Shown in pieces: positions 53,173 through 61,896 of a stretch of 64,000 bases of DNA. The position numbers and the translations under genes are program-made. The notes under the pieces are model-generated. The model was not told where the DNA came from and ran no database searches. It saw only the letters and a list, made by a program, of their open reading frames with translations. Source of the DNA: Thioclava electrotropha (GTDB lineage Bacteria; Pseudomonadota; Alphaproteobacteria; Rhodobacterales; Rhodobacteraceae). The stretch covers positions 1 through 64,000 of the forward strand of contig NZ_CP053562.1 in NCBI RefSeq assembly GCF_002085925.2, given 5' to 3'. Positions within the stretch are counted from its first letter, which is position 1. Each line of letters opens with the position of its first letter.

Positions 53173-53814
53173 ATGTTCAACTGGATCACCGGCGTCATCG
53201 CGTCCTTCGGCTATTTCGGCATCGCGGGGCTGATGCTGCTGGAGAACGTGTTCCCGCCGATCCCGTCAGAGCTGATCATGCCACTCGCAGGCTATATGGC
53301 GGCGCAGGGGAAATTCTCGCTGATCGGGCTGATCGTCGCGGGCACCATCGGTTCGGTGCTGGGCGCGCTCCTTTGGTACTGGATCGGCCTCAAGATCGGG
53401 ATCAAGCGTCTGTGCCACCTGTCGAGCCGCCATGGCCGCTGGATCGGCATCACCCCGCGCGACATTACCCGCACCAAGAAATGGTTCGACAAGCACGGCT
53501 GGGTGGGCGTGTTCTTCGGGCGCATGCTGCCCGGCGTCCGCACGCTGATCTCGGTGCCAGCGGGCATGGCGCGCATGCCGTTCGTCCCGTTCCTTGCCTA
53601 CACGACGCTGGGCAGCGCGCTTTGGACCGCATTGCTGACAGTCGCGGGCTATCTGCTCGGCAAGCAGTACAGCGAAGTCGCAAGCTGGGTGAACCCGGTC
53701 TCGACCGGCGTGATCGTGGTGCTCGTCCTGCTCTACGCCTATCGGGTGATTACCTGGAAGCCGCTGAGAGATGACGACGAACCCAGCGGCGCCACGCCCG
53801 CGCGCGAGAGCTGA
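53173..53814 (+). CDS. DedA family membrane protein
   Basis: A 213-residue inner-membrane protein. AAAGGAGAA precedes the ATG. The family hallmarks LENVFPPIPSELIMPLAG near the N-terminus and FFGRMLPGVRTLISVPAGMARM in the middle are clear, with four to five hydrophobic segments. DedA proteins are linked to envelope integrity and polyprenyl-phosphate or phospholipid transport. It is probably monocistronic. Confidence 0.94.
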   Translation: MFNWITGVIASFGYFGIAGLMLLENVFPPIPSELIMPLAGYMAAQGKFSLIGLIVAGTIGSVLGALLWYWIGLKIGIKRLCHLSSRHGRWIGITPRDITRTKKWFDKHGWVGVFFGRMLPGVRTLISVPAGMARMPFVPFLAYTTLGSALWTALLTVAGYLLGKQYSEVASWVNPVSTGVIVVLVLLYAYRVITWKPLRDDDEPSGATPARES

Positions 53815-53919
53815 ACTGCTGAGCACAAGCGACACCTAAGCCGGGTTTTGCCATCTCGCGTTGGCAAGAACGCGGCAAAAGGCTTATATGCCCGGCAAGA
53901 CGTTAAAGAAGGACACGCC

Positions 53920-54534
53920 GTGGCAATCCACCTGCATCAAAACGACCTTCCTGACGGGCTCGATCTCGGTCCCGTCGTGGCCATCGACTCCGAGACGATG
54001 GGCCTCGACCCGCGCCGCGACCGGCTCTGCCTCGTGCAGCTTTCGGCGGGCGATGGCGATGCGCATCTGGTGAAGATCGCCCAAGGTCAGACCGAAGCGC
54101 CGAATCTGTGCCGCATGCTGGCCGATCCGTCGGTGGAGAAGCTGTTCCACTTCGCGCGCTTCGACGTCGCCGCGCTTTATAATGCGTTCGGGGTGGAGAC
54201 GAAGCCGGTCTTCTGCACCAAGATCGCCTCGAAGATGGTGCGCACGTTCACCGATCGCCACGGGCTGAAAGTGTTGGTTCAGGAGCTTGTCGGCGTCGAC
54301 ATCTCCAAGCAGCAGCAAAGCTCGGACTGGGGCGCGGCGGAGCTGACCGACGCGCAGATGGAATATGCGGCCTCGGACGTGCTCTACCTGCATCAGATCA
54401 AGGCCGAACTCGTGGCGCGGCTCGAGCGCGAGAACCGGCTCGGGCTGGCGCAGGCCTGTTTCGATTTCCTGCCGACGCGTGCGAAGCTCGATCTGCTGGG
54501 CTGGGATGAACCCAATGACATCTTCCACCACTGA
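53920..54534 (+). CDS. rnd: ribonuclease D (exonuclease-domain-only form)
   Basis: A 204-residue 3'-5' exoribonuclease. The GTG at 53920 has AAGAAGGA upstream and matches homologues; an in-frame ATG at 53848 would add a poorly supported extension. The DEDDy residues are in AIDSETMGL (Asp23, Glu25), HFARFDVAAL and YAASDVLYL. The C-terminal HRDC domains of E. coli RNase D are absent, as is usual in Alphaproteobacteria. It overlaps kdsD by 20 bases. Confidence 0.92.
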   Translation: MAIHLHQNDLPDGLDLGPVVAIDSETMGLDPRRDRLCLVQLSAGDGDAHLVKIAQGQTEAPNLCRMLADPSVEKLFHFARFDVAALYNAFGVETKPVFCTKIASKMVRTFTDRHGLKVLVQELVGVDISKQQQSSDWGAAELTDAQMEYAASDVLYLHQIKAELVARLERENRLGLAQACFDFLPTRAKLDLLGWDEPNDIFHH

Positions 54535-55471
54535 TTATTCCGACGTCGCCCGCCGCGTGATCGGCATCGAGGTCGCTGGGCTGGAAGCCTTGGCGGCGAG
54601 CCTCGATGGTGAGTTTTCGCGCGCGGTGGCGATGATCCTCAAGACCGAGGGGCGCGTGATCGTCTCCGGCATGGGGAAATCGGGCCATATCGGGCGCAAG
54701 ATCGCGGCGACGCTGGCCTCGACCGGGACGCCCGCGCATTTCGTGCATCCGGCGGAGGCGAGCCACGGCGATCTGGGCATGGTCACCCGGCACGATCTGG
54801 CGCTGGTCCTGTCAAACTCCGGGGAGACGCCGGAGCTGGCCGATCTGATCGCCCATACGCGGCGCTTTCAGATCCCGCTGATCGGTGTCGCGAGCCGCCC
54901 GGACTCGACCCTGCTGCGGCAGGCCGATCTGGCGCTGGTGCTGCCCAAGGCCGAAGAAGCCTGCGGCACGGGCGTTGTGCCCACCACCTCGACGACGATG
55001 ACGCTCGCACTCGGTGACGCGTTGGCCGTCGCTCTGATGGAGCATCGCGAATTCACCGCCGAGCATTTCCGCACCTTCCATCCGGGCGGCAAGCTGGGCG
55101 CGCGGCTTTCCAAGGTCTCGGACCTGATGCATCGCGATATGCCGCTGGTGGCGGAAGACACGCCGATGCCCGATGCGCTCTTGATGATGAGCCAGAAGGG
55201 ATTCGGCGTGGTCGGCGTCACCGATGAGGCGGGCCGCCTGACCGGGATCGTCACCGACGGCGATTTGCGGCGTCATATGCAGGGTCTGCTCGAGCATAAG
55301 GTCTCGGAGGTGATGACCGCCAATCCGCGCACCATCGCGCCCGGACAATTGGCCGAGGCCGCCGTGGCGCAGATGAACGAGCGCAAGATTACCGCGCTCT
55401 TCGTGGTCGAAGACGAAAAGCCCGTGGGCTTCCTGCAGATCCACGACTGCCTGAGGGCCGGGATCGTCTGA
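54515..55471 (+). CDS. kdsD: D-arabinose-5-phosphate isomerase (KpsF/GutQ family)
   Basis: A 318-residue enzyme that makes arabinose-5-phosphate, precursor of the Kdo of lipopolysaccharide. The start at 54515 lies inside rnd. The SIS domain (VIVSGMGKSGHIGRKIAATLASTG, HPAEASHGDLGM, LSNSGETPEL) is followed by two CBS repeats (KVSDLMHRDMPLV, KVSEVMTANPRTI). Its place directly before lptC-lptA-lptB supports an LPS role. It overlaps lptC by one base. Confidence 0.93.
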   Translation: MTSSTTDYSDVARRVIGIEVAGLEALAASLDGEFSRAVAMILKTEGRVIVSGMGKSGHIGRKIAATLASTGTPAHFVHPAEASHGDLGMVTRHDLALVLSNSGETPELADLIAHTRRFQIPLIGVASRPDSTLLRQADLALVLPKAEEACGTGVVPTTSTTMTLALGDALAVALMEHREFTAEHFRTFHPGGKLGARLSKVSDLMHRDMPLVAEDTPMPDALLMMSQKGFGVVGVTDEAGRLTGIVTDGDLRRHMQGLLEHKVSEVMTANPRTIAPGQLAEAAVAQMNERKITALFVVEDEKPVGFLQIHDCLRAGIV

Positions 55472-56073
55472 TGATGTACGACAACAGCCATACGCGACTG
55501 GTGACCTGGGCGAAGATCGTCCTGCCGCTGCTCGCGCTGGCGCTGTTGTCGACGATCTTTCTCGTCTCGCGCCGGATCGATCCGAGCGCCGCGATTCCCT
55601 ATGCCAAGGTCGATGTCGAGAAACTCGCGCGCGAAAATGCGGTCACCCGGCCCGAATATTCCGGCGTGACCGATACCGGCGCGACGCTGTCGGTGACCGC
55701 CGCGCAGGCCCGCACCCAGCCCTCGCAGGATCAGGGTGCGAGTGCCGATCAGGTCGCGGCGAAGCTGACCGCGCCCGATGGCCATGTGACCGATCTGAGC
55801 GCGAATGAGGGTCTATTTCAGCCCAATTCGAACCGGATCGACCTGACCGGCAAGGTCGCGATGCAGACCTCCGATGGCTACCGGGTGAACTCCGACAAGG
55901 TCGAGTTACAGACCGATAGCAGTATCCTGACCTCGCCCGGTCCTATCCATGGGACGTCCCCTTTCGGAACGCTCGATGCGGGCTATATGCAGATGGTCCC
56001 GACGGCGGATGGCAGCAGTCACGATCTTGTTTTCAAACAGGGTGTGAAGCTGGTATATCAGCCGCAACAATGA
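55471..56073 (+). CDS. lptC: LPS export protein LptC
   Basis: A 200-residue bitopic inner-membrane protein of the LPS transport bridge. One membrane helix spans about residues 14-32 (WAKIVLPLLALALLSTIFLV), and the periplasmic part forms the beta-jellyroll. Sequence conservation is low, but position between kdsD and lptA plus topology make the call firm. It starts at the kdsD stop and overlaps lptA by 4 bases. Confidence 0.9.
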   Translation: MMYDNSHTRLVTWAKIVLPLLALALLSTIFLVSRRIDPSAAIPYAKVDVEKLARENAVTRPEYSGVTDTGATLSVTAAQARTQPSQDQGASADQVAAKLTAPDGHVTDLSANEGLFQPNSNRIDLTGKVAMQTSDGYRVNSDKVELQTDSSILTSPGPIHGTSPFGTLDAGYMQMVPTADGSSHDLVFKQGVKLVYQPQQ

Positions 56074-56573
56074 GGGTGTGGATGTTTCGAGCGCGTTTTT
56101 TCACCGCCTGTGCGATGGCGGTTTCGTTCCCGGTTCTCGTGATGGCGCAAAGCGTCGATTTCGGGGGGCTGCGCGCCGACAAGACCGCCCCGGTCGAAGT
56201 CACGGCCGACTCGCTCAACGTCAATCAGGAAAGCGGCCAGGCAGTGTTCTCCGGCAACGTGGAGGTCACGCAGGGCGACATGCACATGAAAGCCGCTGAG
56301 CTTGAGGTGTTCTACGCCAGCGACAAACGCTCCGAGATCACCCGGCTGCACGCGACGGGCGGGGTCACGCTGGTCTCGCCCACCGAGGCGGCAGAGGCCG
56401 AGGAAGCCGTCTACGACGTGAAGGCGGGCACCGTCGTGATGACCGGCAACGTGCTGCTGACCCAAGGCGACAACGTGATGTCGGGCAACAAGCTCAATGT
56501 CGATCTGAGCACCGGCGCCGGCACCATGGACGGGCGTGTGCGCACGCTTCTGAAGCCCGCCGGGAGCAAGTGA
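56070..56573 (+). CDS. lptA: LPS transport periplasmic protein LptA
   Basis: A 167-residue periplasmic bridge protein of the Lpt machinery. Residues 1-26 are a signal peptide ending in VMA. The OstA-like beta-jellyroll repeats are visible as PVEVTADSLNVNQESGQAVF, SGNVEVTQGDMHMKAAELEV and MTGNVLLTQGDNVMSGNKL. The start overlaps lptC by 4 bases and the end overlaps the lptB ATG. Confidence 0.93.
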   Translation: MRVWMFRARFFTACAMAVSFPVLVMAQSVDFGGLRADKTAPVEVTADSLNVNQESGQAVFSGNVEVTQGDMHMKAAELEVFYASDKRSEITRLHATGGVTLVSPTEAAEAEEAVYDVKAGTVVMTGNVLLTQGDNVMSGNKLNVDLSTGAGTMDGRVRTLLKPAGSK

Positions 56574-57349
56574 TGACCGAGAATGCCGTCAAAAGCGACA
56601 CCGGGCTCGCCCCGGTCGCGGGCCAGGGCGGTTTGCAGGTCCGGGGTCTGCGCAAGAGCTACAAGCGCCGCCCCGTGATTCGCGACGTCTCGCTCGACCT
56701 GTTGCGTGGCGAGGTCGTGGCGCTTCTCGGACCGAACGGTTCGGGCAAAACCACCTGTTTTTACAATATCGCCGGACTGATCCGTCCCGATGCGGGCGAG
56801 GTTCTGATCGACGGGCGCGATGTGACAGGCCTGCCGATGTATCGCCGCGCGCGGCTCGGGATCGGCTATCTGCCGCAGGAAGCCTCGATTTTCCGCGGGC
56901 TTTCGGTCGAAGATAACATCATGGCGGTGCTGGAAGTGGCGGAGTCCGATCCGCACACCCGTCGCGAGCGGCTGGAAGAACTTCTGGGCGATTTCTCGAT
57001 CGGCCATCTGCGCCAGGCGCCCGCGCTGGCGCTGTCCGGGGGCGAGCGTAGGCGCTGCGAAATCGCGCGCTGTCTGGCCGCCGATCCGAAATATCTGTTG
57101 CTGGACGAACCCTTCGCTGGCGTCGATCCGATCGCCGTGTCGGAGATTCGCGCGCTCGTCGCACAGCTGAAAGATCGGGGTATCGGGGTTTTGATCACCG
57201 ATCACAATGTGCGCGAAACGCTCGAGATCGTGGATCGTGCCTACATTCTGCATGACGGGACGGTGCTGATGTCGGGCACCGCGGAAGAGGTTGTGCAGGA
57301 CGAAAACGTCCGCCGCGTCTATCTCGGCCAGCACTTCCGCATCCTCTGA
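56573..57349 (+). CDS. lptB: LPS export ABC transporter ATP-binding protein LptB
   Basis: A 258-residue ATPase powering LPS extraction with LptF and LptG (not in the window). The ATG at 56573 overlaps the lptA stop. Walker A is GPNGSGKTT, the signature LSGGERRRCEIARCLA, Walker B YLLLDEPFAGVDP, and the switch His is in ITDHNVRETL. The LPQEASIFRGLSVEDNIMAVLE segment is diagnostic of LptB. Confidence 0.96.
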   Translation: MTENAVKSDTGLAPVAGQGGLQVRGLRKSYKRRPVIRDVSLDLLRGEVVALLGPNGSGKTTCFYNIAGLIRPDAGEVLIDGRDVTGLPMYRRARLGIGYLPQEASIFRGLSVEDNIMAVLEVAESDPHTRRERLEELLGDFSIGHLRQAPALALSGGERRRCEIARCLAADPKYLLLDEPFAGVDPIAVSEIRALVAQLKDRGIGVLITDHNVRETLEIVDRAYILHDGTVLMSGTAEEVVQDENVRRVYLGQHFRIL

Positions 57350-57366
57350 TCGTGATCCGCGGATCC

Positions 57367-57397
57367 CTGCCGGGCGCCTCCGCCTACCGGCAGTTTT
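57367..57397 (+). terminator. probable terminator after lptB
   Basis: CTGCCGG (57367-57373) pairs with CCGGCAG (57387-57393) and is followed by TTTT. The stem is short but correctly placed. Confidence 0.5.
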
Positions 57398-57646
57398 GCA
57401 CTGCAGCGAGGGAGACCCGTTGACACCCCCCACGATCCATCCCCAAATACATAAGAGATGCGTAATGTTCGCCCCCACTCCCCGGGCGCGCTTGCGGCCC
57501 CCGAGAGGGGTCCGGCGCGCGGAAGGTCCCCGAAAGAGGGCCCGGGCGAATTCAGACTCAACGCGACTTTTCAAGAGATTAACCGGCCCGAAACACCTCA
57601 GCCCAAAGGCTGGGGTCACTGGCCCAATGCGTGAAGGAGGAAATCC
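57398..57646 (+). promoter_or_regulatory. upstream region of hpf: possible promoter and structured leader
   Basis: In most Proteobacteria rpoN lies here; none is present. TTGACAC near 57420 followed by CCCCAAAT after 14 bases loosely resembles a heat-shock (RpoH) promoter. Further down, GCGCGC (57486-57491) and GCGCGC (57515-57520) enclose complementary CGG/CCCC and GGGG/CCG segments, a strong hairpin in the likely leader. No open frame here has a credible product. Confidence 0.35.
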
Positions 57647-58222
57647 ATGCGTTACCAAATCACCGGCAAACAAATCGATGTCGGAGAGGCCCTGCAATCT
57701 CACGTCAAGTCGGAGTTGGGCGAGGTCGCCGAGAAATATATGCAGCGTCCCACCGACGCGCAGATCACCTTCTCGCGCGATGCGCATGAATATATCTGCG
57801 AAGCGACGGTGCACCTGTCGACCGGGCTAACCGCTTCGGCCAAGGGTCATGCCACGGAAATCTATGCGGCCTTCGATGCGGCGCGCGAAAAGATGGACAA
57901 GCAACTGCGGCGTCACAAGCGCAGATTGAAAGATCATCACCGCGACCGTGCTGAACCAGTTGAATTCGAAGCTGCAGGTCTATATGTGCTCGCCTCGGAA
58001 GAGGATGACGATACCGGCGAGACGCACGAAGGTGCTCCGATGATCGTAGCCGAGATGGAAACCAAGGTTCCCACTCTCTCGGTCGGTGAAGCGGTCATGC
58101 AGATGGAGCTGTCTGATGCGTCGCTACTCGTCTTCCGCAACGAGAAACATGGCGGGGTCAACGTCGTTCATCGGCGTGAAGACGGCAATGTCGGCTGGAT
58201 CGACCCGCGCAACAGCAAATGA
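57647..58222 (+). CDS. hpf: ribosome hibernation-promoting factor, long form
   Basis: A 191-residue long-type HPF that dimerises 70S ribosomes into inactive 100S particles under stress. A strong AAGGAGG lies 7 bases before the ATG. The N-terminal S30AE domain runs to about residue 100 (MRYQITGKQIDVGEALQSHV, AAFDAAREKMDKQLRRHKRR). A variable linker leads to the C-terminal dimerisation domain of about 55 residues (LSVGEAVMQMELSDASLLVF, RREDGNVGWIDPR). It is followed 33 bases later by ptsN. Confidence 0.95.
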   Translation: MRYQITGKQIDVGEALQSHVKSELGEVAEKYMQRPTDAQITFSRDAHEYICEATVHLSTGLTASAKGHATEIYAAFDAAREKMDKQLRRHKRRLKDHHRDRAEPVEFEAAGLYVLASEEDDDTGETHEGAPMIVAEMETKVPTLSVGEAVMQMELSDASLLVFRNEKHGGVNVVHRREDGNVGWIDPRNSK

Positions 58223-58255
58223 GCGGCCCGGAACGGGCGCGGAGTAGACGAGTTC

Positions 58256-58720
58256 ATGGACCTATCTAAACTTCTCGTGCCTGGCGCGGTCAAAGTGCTG
58301 TCGAATGTCACGAGCAAGAAACGCCTGTTTCAAGATCTCGGTGACATCGCGGCGGCGTGCTACAAGATCGACGCCGCAGAGACTGTCGATGCGCTGCAGG
58401 AGCGTGAAAGCCTCGGGCCGACCGGTGTCGGCCACGGCGTTGCGCTTCCGCATGCGCGGCTCGACGGGCTGAGCGAAGTCGTGGGTGTCTTCCTGCGTCT
58501 GGAAAAGCCGCTCGATTTCGACGCGGTGGACCGGCTGCCGGTCGATCTGGTCTTCGCGCTCTTCGCGCCGAAGGATTCCGGGGTCGAGCATCTCAAGGCG
58601 CTGGCCCTCGTGTCGCGCACGATGCGCGATCCGGAAACATGCGAGAAGCTGCGGGCGAATACCGATCCTTCGACGCTACACGCAGTGCTGACGGAGGCGC
58701 AGAGCCGTCAGGCGGCCTGA
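58256..58720 (+). CDS. ptsN: PTS nitrogen-regulatory EIIA protein
   Basis: A 154-residue EIIA-Ntr, a regulatory phosphoacceptor of the nitrogen PTS. The phosphorylated His is His66 in GVGHGVALPHARLDGL. DLVFALFAPKDSGVEHLKALA is typical. It is cotranscribed with hpf as in most Proteobacteria and ends in the terminator at 58742. Confidence 0.95.
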   Translation: MDLSKLLVPGAVKVLSNVTSKKRLFQDLGDIAAACYKIDAAETVDALQERESLGPTGVGHGVALPHARLDGLSEVVGVFLRLEKPLDFDAVDRLPVDLVFALFAPKDSGVEHLKALALVSRTMRDPETCEKLRANTDPSTLHAVLTEAQSRQAA

Positions 58721-58741
58721 ACCGGTCTCGAATGAAAATCG

Positions 58742-58774
58742 AAAAAGCGCGTCGGTCCGCCCGGCGCGCTTTTT
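58742..58774. terminator. bidirectional terminator between ptsN and the sulfotransferase gene
   Basis: AAAAAGCGCG (58742-58751) pairs with CGCGCTTTTT (58765-58774), extended inward by TCGG/CCGG pairing. T-runs on both strands let it serve ptsN and the convergent minus-strand glycan operon. Confidence 0.85.
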
Positions 58775-58787
58775 TCGTGGGGCAGGC

Positions 58788-60179
58788 TCAGTCGCGCCAG
58801 TTGCCGAAGCCGAACTGCATCATGTCGCGCGTATAGGTCTCGCGCGCGGCGGCTTCGAGGTCGGGCGTCCAGATATCGGCGAGCTTGATCGCGGCGGTGT
58901 CGGTCTCGCCGGGTACGAAGGCAGGGGCCTCCACCCCGGTCATGCTGGCGAGATAGGCGAAATCCTCCGCGATCCGCTCCTCGCGCACCAGAAGGTCGGG
59001 CAGGGCAAACTGGCCGATCCCCTGAAGCGCCGCCGATTGCGTTGCCCAGAGCGTATTCACCGGCAGGCTCGTCTGGTTCGCGAGATTGGATTTGAGCCAG
59101 CCCAAGAAAGCGATCAGCGCCTCGGCATAGTCGCCTTGCGCGATGCTCTGCCCCTCCTCCGGGATCGGCAGCTTGTAGCTTTGACGCAGGACGGCGCGGG
59201 TCTCGTCCATAGTGTCCCAGTTGAGCACCGCGTTGAACGCGAGATGCGCGCGCATCAGCGGGTGGCGCAGCACAGTGAAGCTGCGATGGCCGGTATGGCG
59301 ACGTTTCCACTGGCGCAGGGTCTTCTGGCTGAACCCTTCGACCAGTTCGCCGGTCGCCGCCAGCCAGTCGCGGACCGGTGCATCCATCGCGGGTCGAAGC
59401 GGCATATAAAGCAGCCCCGCCTCGCTCGCGATGAAGCCGGGGACGCCGGGACCGCGCCGGGGCTCGAAATTCGGGGTTTTCGACAGGTTGAACCGGTCGA
59501 GCCGCGCCAGCGACGCCTCCATTCCCGGGAAATTCGCGACCTTCGCCTCGAGCGGCTCGGGGTTCTGCACTTTCAGGGTCTCGGGCAGCTTGTTGAGCCG
59601 CCCCGCGACGCCCAGCCAATTCGCGAGACCGTTGAGCACCTCGACCGACTGCGCATCCTCGTAATCGATGTAGAAGGCCGTCTGCCCCGAGCGTTGCAGC
59701 GCGTTTTGCAGCGTCACTTGAAAGTTCTGTAGCCCTTCCAGATGCGCCTCGAACTCCTCGGCATCGAAGCGCGCCTTCGTGGCCTTGCGGTGCTTCGCAT
59801 CGCCCAGCTTCCACTGGCCGGTGGCGCGCGCGATCATCAGGCTGACATAGCTCTCGATCGGATTGCGGGTCAGCACGATCTTCGCGCATTTCGGATCGTT
59901 CACGAAGACGGCCAGCATCCGGGGGTCGTGATCGTGGAAATAGCGGCAGCCGTTCAGCCCGTCCCGCGATTTGATCGCGCCCCATAGCGTCAGCGGGTCG
60001 TCATCGCGCTGCGCCTTGGTGACGCCCACCAGTTCCTTGCGGTTCGGATAGCCGATCAGCGCCGGGTTGAACGCCTCGCCATGGCAGGTCACGCCGTCCA
60101 GATCGTTCAGCGCAGCTTCCAGCAGATTGGAGCCGGTGCGCATCTCGGCAAAGACGACGAAACTGTCAAACTTGGGCAT
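58788..60179 (-). CDS. sulfotransferase family protein (possible two-domain arrangement)
   Basis: A 463-residue cytosolic-type sulfotransferase that would move sulfate from PAPS to a glycan or other acceptor. The 5' PAPS loop is RTGSNLLEAAL near residue 14 and the 3' phosphate segment is VLTRNPIESYVSLMIARATG around residues 103-122. The C-terminal half has a second such segment, FTVLRHPLMRAHLAF, like that of another sulfotransferase branch, so the protein may be a fused or duplicated enzyme. It lies 3 bases after the GT14-like gene, forming an operon. Confidence 0.82.
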   Translation of the reverse strand: MPKFDSFVVFAEMRTGSNLLEAALNDLDGVTCHGEAFNPALIGYPNRKELVGVTKAQRDDDPLTLWGAIKSRDGLNGCRYFHDHDPRMLAVFVNDPKCAKIVLTRNPIESYVSLMIARATGQWKLGDAKHRKATKARFDAEEFEAHLEGLQNFQVTLQNALQRSGQTAFYIDYEDAQSVEVLNGLANWLGVAGRLNKLPETLKVQNPEPLEAKVANFPGMEASLARLDRFNLSKTPNFEPRRGPGVPGFIASEAGLLYMPLRPAMDAPVRDWLAATGELVEGFSQKTLRQWKRRHTGHRSFTVLRHPLMRAHLAFNAVLNWDTMDETRAVLRQSYKLPIPEEGQSIAQGDYAEALIAFLGWLKSNLANQTSLPVNTLWATQSAALQGIGQFALPDLLVREERIAEDFAYLASMTGVEAPAFVPGETDTAAIKLADIWTPDLEAAARETYTRDMMQFGFGNWRD

Positions 60180-60182
60180 AGG

Positions 60183-61883
60183 TTATTTCACCAGATAGGG
60201 GCGACCGCGGCGGGTGGCGGCATCGCGCTGCCCGCTTTGCTCGAGCGGGAAATCCCCCATCACGAGCGGCTGCATCCCCTGGTTCTTGAGATTTTGCAGG
60301 AATTGGTTGAACCCCGACAGATCGACCATCTGCGGCGCTTCGGTCAGGCGGCGAGTCGCGCGGGGGCTGATCTCGTCGATGATGGTCTGCAGGGGCTCCA
60401 TCGGGTTCTCGATGAAATCCGCGACGGTCCAGATTCGCACGCGCGCCTTCACATACATCGAGCGCAGAATCTCCAGATGCTCCAACTCGCGTTTTTGCAG
60501 CATCGCGGCCTCGCGCCGGATCGTCGCGAAATTCTCGTTCTTGCGCGACAGAGGCAGCGCCCAGGCGCCGGTAATGACCGAGATTTGCGCATTCGGGTCG
60601 GTCGCGGTGAACCAGTTATTCGCCTGATTGTCGCGCGGCGAGAACATGTAGCACTGACGTTCGCCGCGCGAGTTCCAGATCAGGTTCGTGAGAAAAGCAC
60701 GCGGGTTGTAGTCGCGCAGCGCCGCGTCGTCGGTCAGGCAGCCGTTGAACATCCGCTCATTGCCCGCGAATTCGGCGCGCTCGGGCGCGTAGAGATGGCC
60801 ATGCACCCGCGCGCCCACGTATTTCGCGAGCCAGCCGTCGAAATTCTCGAAGAGATCCGAGAAGCCGTGGAAGATCGAATAGGGCGCCGAGGTCTTGCCG
60901 TTCTCGTGGTCCTTCTTGGGAAAACGGCTCTGCATGTAGAGGCCCGGCCGCCCGCGCGTCCGCCGCTCGATCGACTTGGAAAACAGCCGGTCGATCTTGG
61001 CCGGGTTCGGCTCCGCCATGACGGAGCGCCCGGGGCTTTTGTCGAGGAAGGTCCGGTAGAGCTTATCCGCCTTGGGCCAGATTTTCCGCGCCACGAAACA
61101 GTCCGACCGCCGCAGAAGCTGCAGGTGATCGTCGTAGAAGATATGCGGCTTGCCCTGAAAATCGAACTTGGTCAGCGTCAGCGACCGGCTCTCGATCGAG
61201 GTGGAATAGAGCCTTGCGAGGGTCTGGAAATAGCTCTCATCCGGGATCCAGACGCGCTTGAAATAGCGGTCATAGAGCGCGCGATCGGGGTCTTCCAGAA
61301 TGGCTGACAGGGTCTGCCGCGTCAGGCACCACCATTGGCTGCCCAGATGCGGCACCAGCCCGTCGGGGATGCGCCGTTTGAAGCCCACTCGGCGCTGAAA
61401 TTCGACATAGCGGTCGAACATGCGCCGCTGCTTTTTCCACGAGAAAGGGAAGCGCAGCGTGAAGCGTTCGATGTCGATCCCGCCGACGGTCCAGCCGACT
61501 TCGGTGGTGGTCACGCTCTCGATGAAATCGGTATAGGGACGCGCGTCGAGATAGTCGGTCAGCTCGTGCAGCGGGCGCAGCGGCAGGCAGGAGCCCGACG
61601 CCAGATAGACGTGGCGCACGTCGTCGTGAAGCGCCAGCATCTGCTCGGCCGCGGCTTGGCTGGCGGCGACCAGCGACCACGTGCCCCAGTCACATTTGTA
61701 GCGCCGCGAGAAGGAGACATTCTCCAGATCGGAGAGCATCTTCTTGAAGCCGTTATAGTCATGCGCGGTCACGCGAGCATCGACATGGATCACCACGGGC
61801 GATCCGCCCTCCGACCAGAACCGCGCGACCTGCGCGGCCCGGTCGAGCGCGGTGTGGCACATCATGATGAATCCGACTGTCAC
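60183..61883 (-). CDS. GT14-like (core-2/I-branching type) glycosyltransferase with C-terminal extension
   Basis: A 566-residue protein. The N-terminal 270 residues match the beta-1,6-N-acetylglucosaminyltransferase (core-2/I-branching) fold: VGFIMMCHTALDRAAQVARF, VIHVDARV, ASGSCLPLRPLHEL, GSQWWCLTR and WIPDESYFQTLA. The remaining roughly 290 residues are a Rhodobacterales-specific domain (DUF592x-like) containing SRFPKKD and WNSRGERQCYMF. Likely role: transfer of an amino sugar to a surface glycan. It is 13 bases from the upstream glycosyltransferase gene and 3 from the sulfotransferase gene. Confidence 0.8.
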   Translation of the reverse strand: MTVGFIMMCHTALDRAAQVARFWSEGGSPVVIHVDARVTAHDYNGFKKMLSDLENVSFSRRYKCDWGTWSLVAASQAAAEQMLALHDDVRHVYLASGSCLPLRPLHELTDYLDARPYTDFIESVTTTEVGWTVGGIDIERFTLRFPFSWKKQRRMFDRYVEFQRRVGFKRRIPDGLVPHLGSQWWCLTRQTLSAILEDPDRALYDRYFKRVWIPDESYFQTLARLYSTSIESRSLTLTKFDFQGKPHIFYDDHLQLLRRSDCFVARKIWPKADKLYRTFLDKSPGRSVMAEPNPAKIDRLFSKSIERRTRGRPGLYMQSRFPKKDHENGKTSAPYSIFHGFSDLFENFDGWLAKYVGARVHGHLYAPERAEFAGNERMFNGCLTDDAALRDYNPRAFLTNLIWNSRGERQCYMFSPRDNQANNWFTATDPNAQISVITGAWALPLSRKNENFATIRREAAMLQKRELEHLEILRSMYVKARVRIWTVADFIENPMEPLQTIIDEISPRATRRLTEAPQMVDLSGFNQFLQNLKNQGMQPLVMGDFPLEQSGQRDAATRRGRPYLVK

Positions 61884-61896
61884 GCGCCTTGTTCCC

